The position numbers were made by a program, and so were the translations under genes. Source: UBA9642 sp964545585 (lineage in GTDB: Archaea > Nanobdellota > Nanobdellia > Woesearchaeales > UBA9642). From it: a stretch of 21,298 nucleotides of DNA. Positions 1-6,985 of the stretch are shown here, piece after piece (position 1 is the stretch's first letter; every line of letters begins with the position of its first letter). The notes under the pieces are model-generated. The model ran no database searches, had not been told where the DNA came from, and worked only from the letters and a program-made list of their open reading frames with translations. The stretch covers positions 1-21,298 of the forward strand of contig CAZJFT010000017.1 in the NCBI GenBank assembly GCA_964545585.1. Reading direction: 5' to 3'.

Positions 1-507
1 GCATATTCAAGAACGTCTCAGATTAAGAGACCTTATACAAGGAAGTCTAAGTATAGGGCCAAGTCTTTCATCAGGGCAAGCCCTCATAGTAAGGTTGTAA
101 GATATGAGATGGGTAATGTTAAGAAGAAATTCGAGTATAGATTGACATTGATTGCAAAGAGGGCATTGCAGATCAGGCATAATGCTTTAGAGTCTGCAAG
201 ACAGTCTGGGAATAAGCTTCTAGAAGGAAAGATCGGCAAGACTGAATATCATATGCAGTTGAGGAAGTATCCTCATCACATGTTGAGAGAGAATGTGTTG
301 GCTTCTGGTGCAGGTGCAGACCGTATGAGCACTGGTATGGCTGGTTCTTACGGAAAGATTGTCGGGTTGGCTGCGCAAGTTGATAAGGATGATCCAATAT
401 TTGTCGTTGAAGTTGACAAGAAGAACTTGCAGTATGCTAAGGATGCTTTGACAAGGTGTAAGAATAAGTTGCCTTGCAGGTGTCAGATACTTACTGAGAC
501 GCTTTAA
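1..507 (+). CDS. rpl10e: Large-subunit ribosomal protein L10e (uL16 family), 5' end cut by window
   Basis: A component of the 50S subunit; the archaeal/eukaryotic L10e is the counterpart of bacterial L16 and sits near the A-site and 5S rRNA. The reading frame is open from base 1 (PYTRKSKYRAKSF..., then MGNVKKKF at base 109) and runs to a TAA at 505-507, giving 168 visible residues; the family is about 165-180 residues, so only roughly ten N-terminal residues are missing. The central segment with HHMLRENVLASGAGADRMSTGM and the following basic stretch is typical of the family. The Met at 109 is internal: the conserved residues before it belong to the protein. It converges on the downstream GTPase gene and overlaps it tail to tail by 17 bp. 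Identification is by recognition of family sequence and I am confident of it. Confidence 0.95.
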   Translation, partial: AYSRTSQIKRPYTRKSKYRAKSFIRASPHSKVVRYEMGNVKKKFEYRLTLIAKRALQIRHNALESARQSGNKLLEGKIGKTEYHMQLRKYPHHMLRENVLASGAGADRMSTGMAGSYGKIVGLAAQVDKDDPIFVVEVDKKNLQYAKDALTRCKNKLPCRCQILTETL

Positions 508-1453
508 TCTCTTTTTCTATTTTTTTATCCAATTCTTCTAGAGAGATGCATGCCTTGTATTTCCTTTTTGCTTTAGCGACGATATCTTTAGATAATATGT
601 CTGTCTTCGACAAATAAACGATTATCGGCTTATCGTGTTCTTTCAATTCCTTCAATAATTTCTCTTGTATCTTCAAAGGATACGGTTCAGTCAAGTCTAT
701 GACATAGACTATCATGTTCGCGACATATTTCAACACAAGATATGCCTGTTCTTCTATTGCATTTCTTCTATCTCTTGCCAATACGCCTGGAGTGTCTATG
801 AATTGTACTTTATGTATGCCATATTTTGAGTATCCTAGATTAAGCCCTTTTGTCGTGAATGCATAATCCTTTATCTCCGGCTTTGCAGGAGTCACTCTTG
901 ATAGCAATGTCGATTTTCCGATGTTTGGGAATCCTGTTATCGCGACAGTGAAAAGATCTGTCTTTATGGTTGGAAATTCTTTCATTGTCTTCCTTGCTTC
1001 CTCTACATATGACAGATTCTCTTTGACCTGTTTCACTATAGAGCTGGCTCGTCCATAGTATGCATTCATTATCTTCTTTATGTCATTCTCTGTCTTTGAA
1101 TGTTTCATCTTTCTCTGGAATTCTTCAGTCAGTAATGAGACTTGCTGTGATGCCCACGCTATTGCTCCAAGGCTCTTCTTCAACCTGTCATAATCTAGCG
1201 TATTCCTGACTAATTCCTGATAGAACTCAGGAATAGAATCGATGCTTGGGAAATTCTTTGTTATCGCTTCGAATCTTGTCCTTATCTCATTCCCGAAAGT
1301 CCTTATCTTCTCATATTCTGCAGTCCTTATCCTTGATGTCTTATCGCCATTGCTCCGCAAGTACTGCGCATGTCCCTTCTTCTTCGACTCCTTGAATGCC
1401 CTATCTAAATAGAACTTATGGTCCTCTATCTTATGCAAGTCCTGGAAATTCAT
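491..1453 (-). CDS. Nog1-like (Obg-related) GTPase, probable 50S ribosome-assembly factor
   Basis: Predicted GTPase of 320 residues. Residues 1-160 form the helical N-terminal domain typical of archaeal/eukaryotic Nog1; the G domain follows with G1 GFPNIGKST (174-182), a Thr-rich switch I (FTTKG, 199-203), G3 DTPG (220-223) and a G4 that reads SKTD (282-285) where NKxD is usual. Nog1 proteins act in large-subunit maturation; position beside the L10e gene fits this, though the two are convergent, not one operon. The length matches archaeal Nog1, without the eukaryotic C-terminal extension. The start is ATG at 1453 with a TATA-like CTTTATAAAA 26 bp upstream on the minus strand, implying a leaderless mRNA. 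Family call is firm; the exact substrate step is inference. Confidence 0.9.
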   Translation of the reverse strand: MNFQDLHKIEDHKFYLDRAFKESKKKGHAQYLRSNGDKTSRIRTAEYEKIRTFGNEIRTRFEAITKNFPSIDSIPEFYQELVRNTLDYDRLKKSLGAIAWASQQVSLLTEEFQRKMKHSKTENDIKKIMNAYYGRASSIVKQVKENLSYVEEARKTMKEFPTIKTDLFTVAITGFPNIGKSTLLSRVTPAKPEIKDYAFTTKGLNLGYSKYGIHKVQFIDTPGVLARDRRNAIEEQAYLVLKYVANMIVYVIDLTEPYPLKIQEKLLKELKEHDKPIIVYLSKTDILSKDIVAKAKRKYKACISLEELDKKIEKEIKASQ

Positions 1454-1473
1454 GATTTTAGATATGTTTATTG

Positions 1474-1483
1474 TTTTATAAAG
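1474..1483 (-). promoter_or_regulatory. TATA-like box for the Nog1-like GTPase gene
   Basis: CTTTATAAAA on the minus strand is centred about 26 bp before the ATG at 1453, the distance expected for an archaeal TATA box serving a leaderless transcript. No Shine-Dalgarno sequence lies before the start. Confidence 0.65.
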
Positions 1484-1513
1484 TTTAGTTTAAATATCCA
1501 TGCGTGGCGTTAC

Positions 1514-1523
1514 TTTTATAAAA
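1514..1523 (+). promoter_or_regulatory. TATA-like box for the HhH-GPD glycosylase gene
   Basis: TTTTATAAAA is centred about 26 bp before the ATG at 1545, so transcription should begin at or near the start codon. This spacing supports the choice of 1545 over other possible starts in the region. Confidence 0.65.
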
Positions 1524-1544
1524 TGATTACAATTCCGTTATTGT

Positions 1545-2273
1545 ATGCATTTATCGGAATTAGTCAGGGGGTCAGAACTAATAATAAATCCCAATATCGC
1601 AACATGGGAACCACAAAGACATGATTTTGCATTAGGCAGGACATTGATGATTGCGGAAGATTATTCTAAGTGTGTGACGGTCAATCATTTAGAGAACCCG
1701 CACTTTACTGTTTTGCTTTATTCTGTGCTGTCTCATAGGGAGGTTTTCAAGAAACACAAGGAGCAGTTTTACGATTTTTTGAATGCAGGCCTAAATACTG
1801 CAGAAAAAGTGCTTGCGAACAAAAAGATTGTTGGAGACATACTTAAAAAATACGGTTTCAGCAGTCATAAGACAAAAGCAGTTATTTCTATTGCAGAAAA
1901 TTGGAATGAATTAGACATAACTGATAAAATGAGAAGGGATAAGAAAAAAGAAAAAGGTTTTGAAATCCGTGAAGAGATGGTAGATAATATGTATGGTGTG
2001 GGATATAAATTCGCATCATTATTCATCAGGATGAGCGGATATGAAAATATCGTTCCTGTGGATACTTGGGCTGTGCAATATATAGAGTGCAGGGGTTTTG
2101 TAGACAGAAGTCCTAATTCTGGCCTTACGCCAAAACAATACGTCAAGTATGAGAAAAAAATAATTGGTTATGCAAAGAAATTCGGTGTCTCTCCAGCATT
2201 GTTCCAAGCGACTATTTATGCACGTTTTTCTACTTGGGCAAGAAATTCTGGGATATTCACGCATTATCCATAA
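1545..2273 (+). CDS. HhH-GPD superfamily DNA glycosylase / AP lyase
   Basis: A probable base-excision repair enzyme of 242 residues that removes damaged bases and may nick the abasic site. The diagnostic helix-hairpin-helix and GPD region is MYGVGYKFASLF...IVPVDTW (149-174). Lys155 sits where bifunctional glycosylases such as Ogg1 carry the Schiff-base lysine, and Asp173 where the conserved catalytic aspartate lies. The substrate (8-oxoguanine, thymine glycol or other) cannot be read from the sequence; the Lys suggests a bifunctional enzyme of the Ogg/AGOG/Nth type rather than an adenine glycosylase. There is no C-terminal Fe-S Cys cluster as in EndoIII or MutY. The gene is divergent from the GTPase gene and starts leaderless 22 bp after a TATA-like box. 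Confidence 0.8.
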   Translation: MHLSELVRGSELIINPNIATWEPQRHDFALGRTLMIAEDYSKCVTVNHLENPHFTVLLYSVLSHREVFKKHKEQFYDFLNAGLNTAEKVLANKKIVGDILKKYGFSSHKTKAVISIAENWNELDITDKMRRDKKKEKGFEIREEMVDNMYGVGYKFASLFIRMSGYENIVPVDTWAVQYIECRGFVDRSPNSGLTPKQYVKYEKKIIGYAKKFGVSPALFQATIYARFSTWARNSGIFTHYP

Positions 2274-2283
2274 AATATATTAA
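2272..2283 (+). promoter_or_regulatory. TATA-like box for the geranylgeranyl reductase operon
   Basis: AAAATATATTAA overlaps the end of the preceding gene and is centred 24 bp before the ATG at 2302 (27 bp before the second ATG at 2305). Either ATG could be the start of a leaderless message. Confidence 0.5.
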
Positions 2284-2301
2284 TCCCTTAAATTTCATCG
2301 A

Positions 2302-3399
2302 ATGATGATAAGTGTTGTGGGTGCAGGGCCGGCAGGAAGCCATTATGCGTGGAAGGAGAGGACATTGCACAAGTCTGATGTCCATCTATTCGAAGAGCAT
2401 AAAATAGTTGGCAAACCAGTTGCATGCACTGGAATATTGACCGATAGCGTCAATTCCATAATGAATATCCCTAATGATTTGGTCGTCTCCAAGATTGATA
2501 GGTTCAAGATTGTCGCGCCGAATGGCAAATCTATATACATCGACCTGAAGAAGACCAACATGGTCCTTGACAGGGCAAGATTTGATCAATTCCTTTTCAA
2601 TAAGGCAAAAGATTCTGGGGTGAATATCCACTTAGGAGAAAAGTTTATTGGGTATAAAAAGAAAGATAATCATTATCAATTGAAGACTTCAAAAAAAATT
2701 TATGAAACTGACATGATTGTCGGTGCAGACGGTCCAAGAAGCCCGGTCGCTAAAGCCGCAGGCATTTATGGCGATAGAAAATTCATCTGGGGATGGCAGG
2801 CACGAGCAAGATTTCCAAAATTAGAGGAAGGCACAACAGAGATAAGGCTTGACTTAGGAGAATTCTCATGGATAGTGCCTGAAGACAAGCATATAGCAAG
2901 AGTCGGTGTTTTAGGTTTAAAGAATCAAAGATTGTTGAATGATTACAAGAAGATTTTAGGCGCATCAAAAATCATTGAGGACCAATCGGGATTGATTCCA
3001 TTATATAATCCGAAACAAAAACTTCGGAAGGGCAAGGAAGATATTTTCCTCGTCGGTGATGCAGCGACACAAGTCAAAGCGACAACATACGGTGGAATAA
3101 TCTATGGATTGATTTCAGGAATGTACCTTGCAGAAGACAAGGAAACATATGTGAAGAGATTCAATGAAAAGCTCGGAAAAGACTTATGGATAAGCTTGCA
3201 GATGAGAGACTTCATGAATCACATGAAGGAAGACCAGGCAAATGAATTGATTGATATATTCCAGAAACAGAACAATGCAAAGATATTATCCGAACATGAT
3301 AGGGACTTCCCAAGTAAATTCGTCGTGCAATTATTGATGAAAGAAGCGAAGCTCTGTAAATTAGGATTACATATATTCAAGAATAAGGTCGTGAAATAA
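2302..3399 (+). CDS. Geranylgeranyl reductase family flavoprotein
   Basis: FAD-dependent reductase of 365 residues that probably saturates the double bonds of the geranylgeranyl chains of archaeal membrane lipids. The N-terminal dinucleotide fold shows VVGAGPAG (5-12) and the ribose-binding acid at the end of strand 2 (LFEEH, E31). The family signatures follow: PVACTGILT (39-47), GADGPRS (141-147) and VGDAATQVKATTYGG (251-265), the last contacting FAD. Length is slightly below the usual 390-450, the C-terminal part being short. It could act on another isoprenoid, as the family also contains ChlP-like enzymes, but lipid reduction is the usual archaeal role. The next gene, a CxxC redox-domain protein, begins one base after the stop and is probably co-transcribed. 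Two adjacent ATGs make the start uncertain by one codon. Confidence 0.87.
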   Translation: MMISVVGAGPAGSHYAWKERTLHKSDVHLFEEHKIVGKPVACTGILTDSVNSIMNIPNDLVVSKIDRFKIVAPNGKSIYIDLKKTNMVLDRARFDQFLFNKAKDSGVNIHLGEKFIGYKKKDNHYQLKTSKKIYETDMIVGADGPRSPVAKAAGIYGDRKFIWGWQARARFPKLEEGTTEIRLDLGEFSWIVPEDKHIARVGVLGLKNQRLLNDYKKILGASKIIEDQSGLIPLYNPKQKLRKGKEDIFLVGDAATQVKATTYGGIIYGLISGMYLAEDKETYVKRFNEKLGKDLWISLQMRDFMNHMKEDQANELIDIFQKQNNAKILSEHDRDFPSKFVVQLLMKEAKLCKLGLHIFKNKVVK

Positions 3400-3400
3400 T

Positions 3401-3667
3401 ATGGAAGAAGAAAAATCAACAACGGAAAAAAATCCAGAAAACAAAATCACTAAAGACATGATAATCGCAGAGATAGTCGAGAGATTCCCTTATCTGGCAG
3501 AATACATCATGGATTATGGAGTCCATTGTGTAGGTTGTGGCATTTCATCATTTGAGACGCTCGAAGAAGGATTCATGGGTCACGGGATGACTTCTGAAAA
3601 CATTGACGTGATAATTGAAGAGCTTAACAAAGTCATTGAGGAGACTGAGAAAGCTGACGCAAATTGA
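3401..3667 (+). CDS. DUF1858-type disulfide redox domain protein
   Basis: A small 88-residue protein consisting almost entirely of a DUF1858 domain (residues 15-80), also known as the hybrid-cluster-protein-associated redox disulfide domain. The core ITKDMIIAEIVERFP leads into YGVHCVGCGISSFETL, with the CxxC pair at Cys43 and Cys46. The biochemical role of the domain is not established; the CxxC suggests thiol/disulfide or metal chemistry. The ATG follows the TAA of the geranylgeranyl reductase gene by a single base, so translation is likely coupled. That placement suggests, without proving, that it serves the flavoprotein. Acidic and Lys-rich ends are probably disordered. Confidence 0.85.
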   Translation: MEEEKSTTEKNPENKITKDMIIAEIVERFPYLAEYIMDYGVHCVGCGISSFETLEEGFMGHGMTSENIDVIIEELNKVIEETEKADAN

Positions 3668-3675
3668 AAAAATAA

Positions 3676-3687
3676 CCTTTATAAATC
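3676..3687 (+). promoter_or_regulatory. TATA-like box upstream of the S6e leader
   Basis: CCTTTATAAATC is centred near 3681, which predicts a transcript start near 3707. That is just where the hairpin at 3708-3738 begins. A second TATA-like stretch (TTCTATATTC, 3761-3770) lies closer to the gene and could be an alternative promoter. Confidence 0.5.
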
Positions 3688-3707
3688 CCCTGTTATTCTC
3701 CTTTATC

Positions 3708-3738
3708 ATAAACGACTGAGTTCGCTCTGGAAGTTTAT
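3708..3738 (+). promoter_or_regulatory. Stem-loop with UUCG loop in the S6e leader
   Basis: ATAAAC (3708-3713) pairs with GTTTAT (3733-3738), and inside it GAG/CTC (3718-3720 with 3725-3727) closes a TTCG tetraloop at 3721-3724. The two helices are separated by a small internal loop. With the upstream TATA box the RNA would begin almost at the base of this stem. Function is unknown; leader regulation of S6e or mRNA protection is possible. Confidence 0.4.
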
Positions 3739-3799
3739 AGGTTTAATTGTTAAAGATTAATTCTATATTCTTTGAGTGATGCTCTGGGAGAAGATAAAG

Positions 3800-4180
3800 A
3801 TGGATATAAAGATAAACATTGCAGACAAGTCAGGGAAGAGTATCAAGAAGGAACTGAAGGATGAACAAGGCGCAGCTTTGCACGGCAAGAAGATTGGAGA
3901 CAAGTTCCATGGCGAGATACTTGACATGCCGGGTTATGAGTTCGAGATTGCAGGCGGTTCTGATTATTGTGGGTTCCCGATGAGAAAAGATGTCAATGGG
4001 ATAATGAGAAAAGCGATCCTTACAACAACTGGAACAGGGAACAGGTATAAGAGGAAAGGTATGAGATTGAGAAGGACTGTTGCAGGAAACACGATATTCA
4101 ACAAGACGACACAAGTCAATCTTAAGGTCGTAAAGCATGGAGCAGAGCCTTTGATAAAAGAAGAGGCCAAGGCAGAGTAA
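3800..4180 (+). CDS. rps6e: Small-subunit ribosomal protein S6e
   Basis: Component of the 30S subunit, archaeal/eukaryotic S6e family, 126 residues from the chosen start. The family core is plain: KSIKKELKDEQGAALHGKKIGD, then AGGSDYCGFPMRKDV and the basic run RKGMRLRRTVAGNTI, ending with QVNLKVVKHG. The frame can be extended upstream to GTG at 3776 or ATG at 3779, but the family begins at MDIKINIADKSGKS; ATG 3800 also has GGGAG (3786-3790) nine nt upstream as a ribosome-binding site. A short Lys/Glu tail ends the protein. The gene is preceded by an unusual leader of about 90 nt with a hairpin and followed by a T8 terminator. It converges on a membrane-protein gene. Confidence 0.95.
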   Translation: MDIKINIADKSGKSIKKELKDEQGAALHGKKIGDKFHGEILDMPGYEFEIAGGSDYCGFPMRKDVNGIMRKAILTTTGTGNRYKRKGMRLRRTVAGNTIFNKTTQVNLKVVKHGAEPLIKEEAKAE

Positions 4181-4188
4181 TTTTTTTT
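4181..4188 (+). terminator. Oligo-T terminator after S6e
   Basis: Eight consecutive T residues directly follow the stop codon of S6e. Archaeal RNA polymerase terminates at such T tracts without needing a hairpin. Confidence 0.6.
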
Positions 4189-4197
4189 ATCTTAAAT

Positions 4198-4608
4198 TTA
4201 TTTCTTCAATTTACAATACTTATTCTTGTATGCCTTTTCATCACCGTATTTCAAGAAATCCTTATGATGTGCTGGTTCTTTGAATCCGTTTCCTGGAACA
4301 TGCTTTATTCCGCACCAATATTTTTCTGTATCTCCAGCAATCTTTACACCATATGCCATTAGTCCGTTAGCATATCCGCAGTATGCACAGTTTATCTTAT
4401 CATACCATTTTAGATAGCTTAATTTTTGTCTATCCATTCGTATATAAGATTGCCTGTTTACTATAGGTATGCCATAAAGTCGAAAACATATCCTATGATA
4501 TGTCTCTAGAAATATGTCAAATAATACCATGGGGAATATCATCATCCATATGAATGGTATAGATATTGTGTGTCTTAATTTTCTGTTCCCATATTTCTTG
4601 TATTCCAT
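4198..4608 (-). CDS. Conserved small membrane protein with Cys/His cluster, function unknown
   Basis: A 136-residue protein with one clear membrane helix near the N-terminus (about 14-36, ISIPFIWMMIFPMVLFDIF) and a soluble C-terminal part. The latter holds CAYCGYANG (74-82), a further Cys at 99 (KYWCGIKH), a His pair at 114-115 and Cys132, which could bind a metal. I recall similar proteins in bacteria and archaea, with the YGIPIVNRQSYI and YDKINCxYCGYANGL blocks conserved, but no known function. Inferred topology puts the Cys-rich part after a single helix. The ATG at 4608 has a TATA-like ATTTATAAAC 28 bp upstream, so it is probably leaderless. It is divergent from argS. Confidence 0.75.
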   Translation of the reverse strand: MEYKKYGNRKLRHTISIPFIWMMIFPMVLFDIFLETYHRICFRLYGIPIVNRQSYIRMDRQKLSYLKWYDKINCAYCGYANGLMAYGVKIAGDTEKYWCGIKHVPGNGFKEPAHHKDFLKYGDEKAYKNKYCKLKK

Positions 4609-4630
4609 GGCTTCTCGGGAATAATTGATT

Positions 4631-4640
4631 GTTTATAAAT
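4631..4640 (-). promoter_or_regulatory. TATA-like box for the Cys-rich membrane protein gene
   Basis: Minus-strand ATTTATAAAC is centred about 28 bp from the ATG at 4608, consistent with a leaderless transcript. Confidence 0.6.
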
Positions 4641-4666
4641 TTTTGTCTATCGATATAATTGAAAAA

Positions 4667-4675
4667 CTTTATAAT
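4667..4675 (+). promoter_or_regulatory. TATA-like box for argS
   Basis: CTTTATAAT is centred about 26 bp before the ATG at 4697. It lies inside the longer open frame that starts at a TTG at 4625, which argues that the longer version is not translated. Confidence 0.65.
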
Positions 4676-4696
4676 CATGCACGTTATCTTCAATTC

Positions 4697-6424
4697 ATGG
4701 ATTTCAGGCATCAGATAGCAAAGCTCATCCATGAGGAGACAAAAATTCCGTTGAAGGAAGTAGAATCGTTGATAGAAGTCCCTCCAGATCCTAAGCTTGG
4801 CGATTATGCTTTCCCCTGCTTTATCCTTTCCAAGCAATTGAAGAAGAGCCCTCAGAATATCGCTCTTGAACTTCAAGAATCCCTCTCTAAATTCAACATA
4901 AAGCAAGATCATAAACATTTTGAGCTGATAAGGAACGAAGGTCCTTATCTTAATTTCTTCATCAATAAAGAATTGTTTGTGAAGAATGTCATTGGTAGGA
5001 TTCTATCGGAGAAGGATGATTATGGCCGGAAAAAAGAGAGTGGAGAGGTAATACTTATAGAGTCTCCAGGCCCGAACACTAACAAACCATTGCATCTTGG
5101 TCACTTGAGGAATATGCTGCTTGGGCAAAGCCTTTCAAATATACTGAAGAAACAAGGGCATGAAGTGCATATAGTGAATGTAGTCAATGACCGGGGGATC
5201 CATATATGCAAGTCTATGCTCGCTTACAAGAGATTAGGCAGTGGTGATTCTCCTGAACTGTCAAAACTGAAATCAGATCATTTCGTCGGTAAATACTATG
5301 TCAAATATTCAGGATTGGAGAAGGAGAATCCTGAAATAGAGAAAGAAGCGCAGGCGCTGCTCAAAAAATGGGAAGACGAAGACGAAGAGACTATTGCATT
5401 ATGGCGTAAGATGAATGAATGGGCATTGACTGGCTTTTCTGAAACTTACAAGAAATTAGATTTTGAGATTGAGAAAGAATATTTCGAATCTGAAACATAT
5501 AAGCATGGTAAAGAGATAATCTATGATGGATTGAAGAAGGGCATATTCCAAGAGGATGAGAATGGAGTAATATTTGATTTAGAGAACAAGGGCCTTGGTA
5601 AGAAAGTGTTATTGAGAAAGGACGGGACATCAGTGTATATAACACAGGACATTTACATGGCGCGGAGACGTCATGAAGATTTTAATTTCAACAGGATGTA
5701 TTATGTCGTAGGGAATGAGCAGGATTATCATTTCAAAGTCCTATTCGAGATATTCAAGGCATTAGGATGGAAATTCCATGAAGGATGCTATCATTTCAGT
5801 TATGGGATGGTCGAGTTGCCTGAAGGGAAGATGAAATCAAGAGAGGGCAATGTCGTAGACACAGATGACTTGATACATGGTGTGATTGAGATTGCGCGGA
5901 CTGAATTGAAGCAAAGATATCCGGAATTGGGCATTAACGAATTGGATAGCCGTGCAGGAATAATCGCATTGGCTGCAATAAGGTTCTTCTTCCTGAAATA
6001 TGATCCATTGAGGAATTTCGTTTTCAACCCGAAGGAATCATTAAGCTTCGAAGGAGAGACGGGGTCATACATAGAATATAGTTATGCAAGGATAAATTCC
6101 ATATTCAAGAAGCTCGAAGAGGGATTTAATCCTGAAAATTCAGATTTTTCTCTGTTGAAAGAAGATAATGAGATTGCATTAGCAAAACTGTTATCACAAT
6201 ATCCGGAGATAATCGATAAGGCCGCCAATGAGATGAAGCCATCAGTGATATGCAGGTATCTTATAGAATTAGCGCAGAAATTCTCGGAATTCTATCATGC
6301 GAATCCTGTTTTGAATTCTGAAAAAGATATAAGAGATGCAAGACTTACACTGATTCATTGTATACGGACAGTTTTGAAATCAGGGATGGAAATATTGAAT
6401 ATCCAGCCGATAGAAGAGATGTGA
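4697..6424 (+). CDS. argS: Arginyl-tRNA synthetase
   Basis: Class I synthetase that charges tRNA-Arg, cytosolic, 575 residues. The N-terminal Add1-like tRNA-binding domain covers about 1-110 (PPDPKLGDYAFPCF). The catalytic domain has the HIGH-type motif NKPLHLGHLRN, HLGH at 133-136, and the KMSK-type loop as GKMKSREGNVV, KMKS at 378-381. The C-terminal DALR anticodon-binding domain contains the family stretch YIEYSYARI and ends with a short hydrophobic tail before the terminal Met. The frame is open 24 codons further upstream to a TTG at 4625, but ATG 4697 matches the family N-terminus and lies 26 bp from a TATA-like box, so it is probably leaderless. Its stop abuts the stop of the next, convergent gene with no spacer. 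Confidence 0.95.
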   Translation: MDFRHQIAKLIHEETKIPLKEVESLIEVPPDPKLGDYAFPCFILSKQLKKSPQNIALELQESLSKFNIKQDHKHFELIRNEGPYLNFFINKELFVKNVIGRILSEKDDYGRKKESGEVILIESPGPNTNKPLHLGHLRNMLLGQSLSNILKKQGHEVHIVNVVNDRGIHICKSMLAYKRLGSGDSPELSKLKSDHFVGKYYVKYSGLEKENPEIEKEAQALLKKWEDEDEETIALWRKMNEWALTGFSETYKKLDFEIEKEYFESETYKHGKEIIYDGLKKGIFQEDENGVIFDLENKGLGKKVLLRKDGTSVYITQDIYMARRRHEDFNFNRMYYVVGNEQDYHFKVLFEIFKALGWKFHEGCYHFSYGMVELPEGKMKSREGNVVDTDDLIHGVIEIARTELKQRYPELGINELDSRAGIIALAAIRFFFLKYDPLRNFVFNPKESLSFEGETGSYIEYSYARINSIFKKLEEGFNPENSDFSLLKEDNEIALAKLLSQYPEIIDKAANEMKPSVICRYLIELAQKFSEFYHANPVLNSEKDIRDARLTLIHCIRTVLKSGMEILNIQPIEEM

Positions 6425-6973
6425 TTATTTTATTACTTCTCCCATGACATCCTGAAAGAATATTTCTTGATTTTTATACTTGATTGCTTCTCTACCTGTG
6501 AAATACTGATAATCTCCATCCATATTGAATGTATAAGTAAAGTCTCCATCGGTAAATTTGTTTGGTCCCCTAAAAGGCATTGTACTATCTATGTTCCTTA
6601 ATGCTTTTTTCAGGAATTCAAATGCTTCATCTACAAATTCTTTTTTTAAGCCATTAACTGTTCTACCTTGATAGGACATGCTCCATATTGGCTTTCCCTC
6701 AAATACAACAATCTCTCTGCCGGGAGCCCATTCTGCTCCGGCGTATCCATCGAAATATTCCCATTCGCCGTCCTTGAAATAATAACATTTATGTCCTGGA
6801 AGAAATGGAGTCATCATCATATGCTTTAATTTTGTTTTTTTATCAGCAGCATACGTATTATTATGTGCCTTTGCGATGAATTCCAGTAAAGATTCTTTGT
6901 CCATGAAATTGGGATATTTATGCTCATTAAAAAGTTTTTCAATAGCTTTAAATAACTCTTTAAAATCCTTCAA
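6425..6973 (-). CDS. DUF5680-like protein
   Basis: A 182-residue soluble protein. The body (about 28-180) resembles the DUF5680 domain: LLEFIAKAHNNTYA, then EYFDGYAGAEWAPGREIVVFEGKPIWSMSYQG in pieces, FLKKALRN...PFRGP, and a closing YFTGREAIKYKNQEIF. In bacteria this domain often follows a helix-turn-helix; here no such domain is present, only a short charged helix (FKELFKAIEKLF). No catalytic motif is apparent and the function of the family is unknown. The start is uncertain: a TTG at 6973 keeps the N-terminal helix and has a TATA-like CTTATATTTT 28 bp upstream; ATG at 6904 would give the domain alone. The TTG lies 12 bp from the start of the divergent helicase gene. Confidence 0.72.
   Translation of the reverse strand: MKDFKELFKAIEKLFNEHKYPNFMDKESLLEFIAKAHNNTYAADKKTKLKHMMMTPFLPGHKCYYFKDGEWEYFDGYAGAEWAPGREIVVFEGKPIWSMSYQGRTVNGLKKEFVDEAFEFLKKALRNIDSTMPFRGPNKFTDGDFTYTFNMDGDYQYFTGREAIKYKNQEIFFQDVMGEVIK
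6958..6966 (+). promoter_or_regulatory. TATA-like box for the truncated helicase gene
   Basis: CTTTAAAAT is centred about 24 bp before the ATG at 6986 and lies inside the 5' end of the divergent DUF5680-like gene if the TTG start of that gene is used. Confidence 0.45.
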
Positions 6974-6985
6974 ATGAGTGATTGA

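Noticed and set aside
4625..4696. N-terminal extension of argS to a TTG
   Set aside because: The TATA-like box 26 bp before ATG 4697 lies inside the extension; the family N-terminus starts at that ATG.
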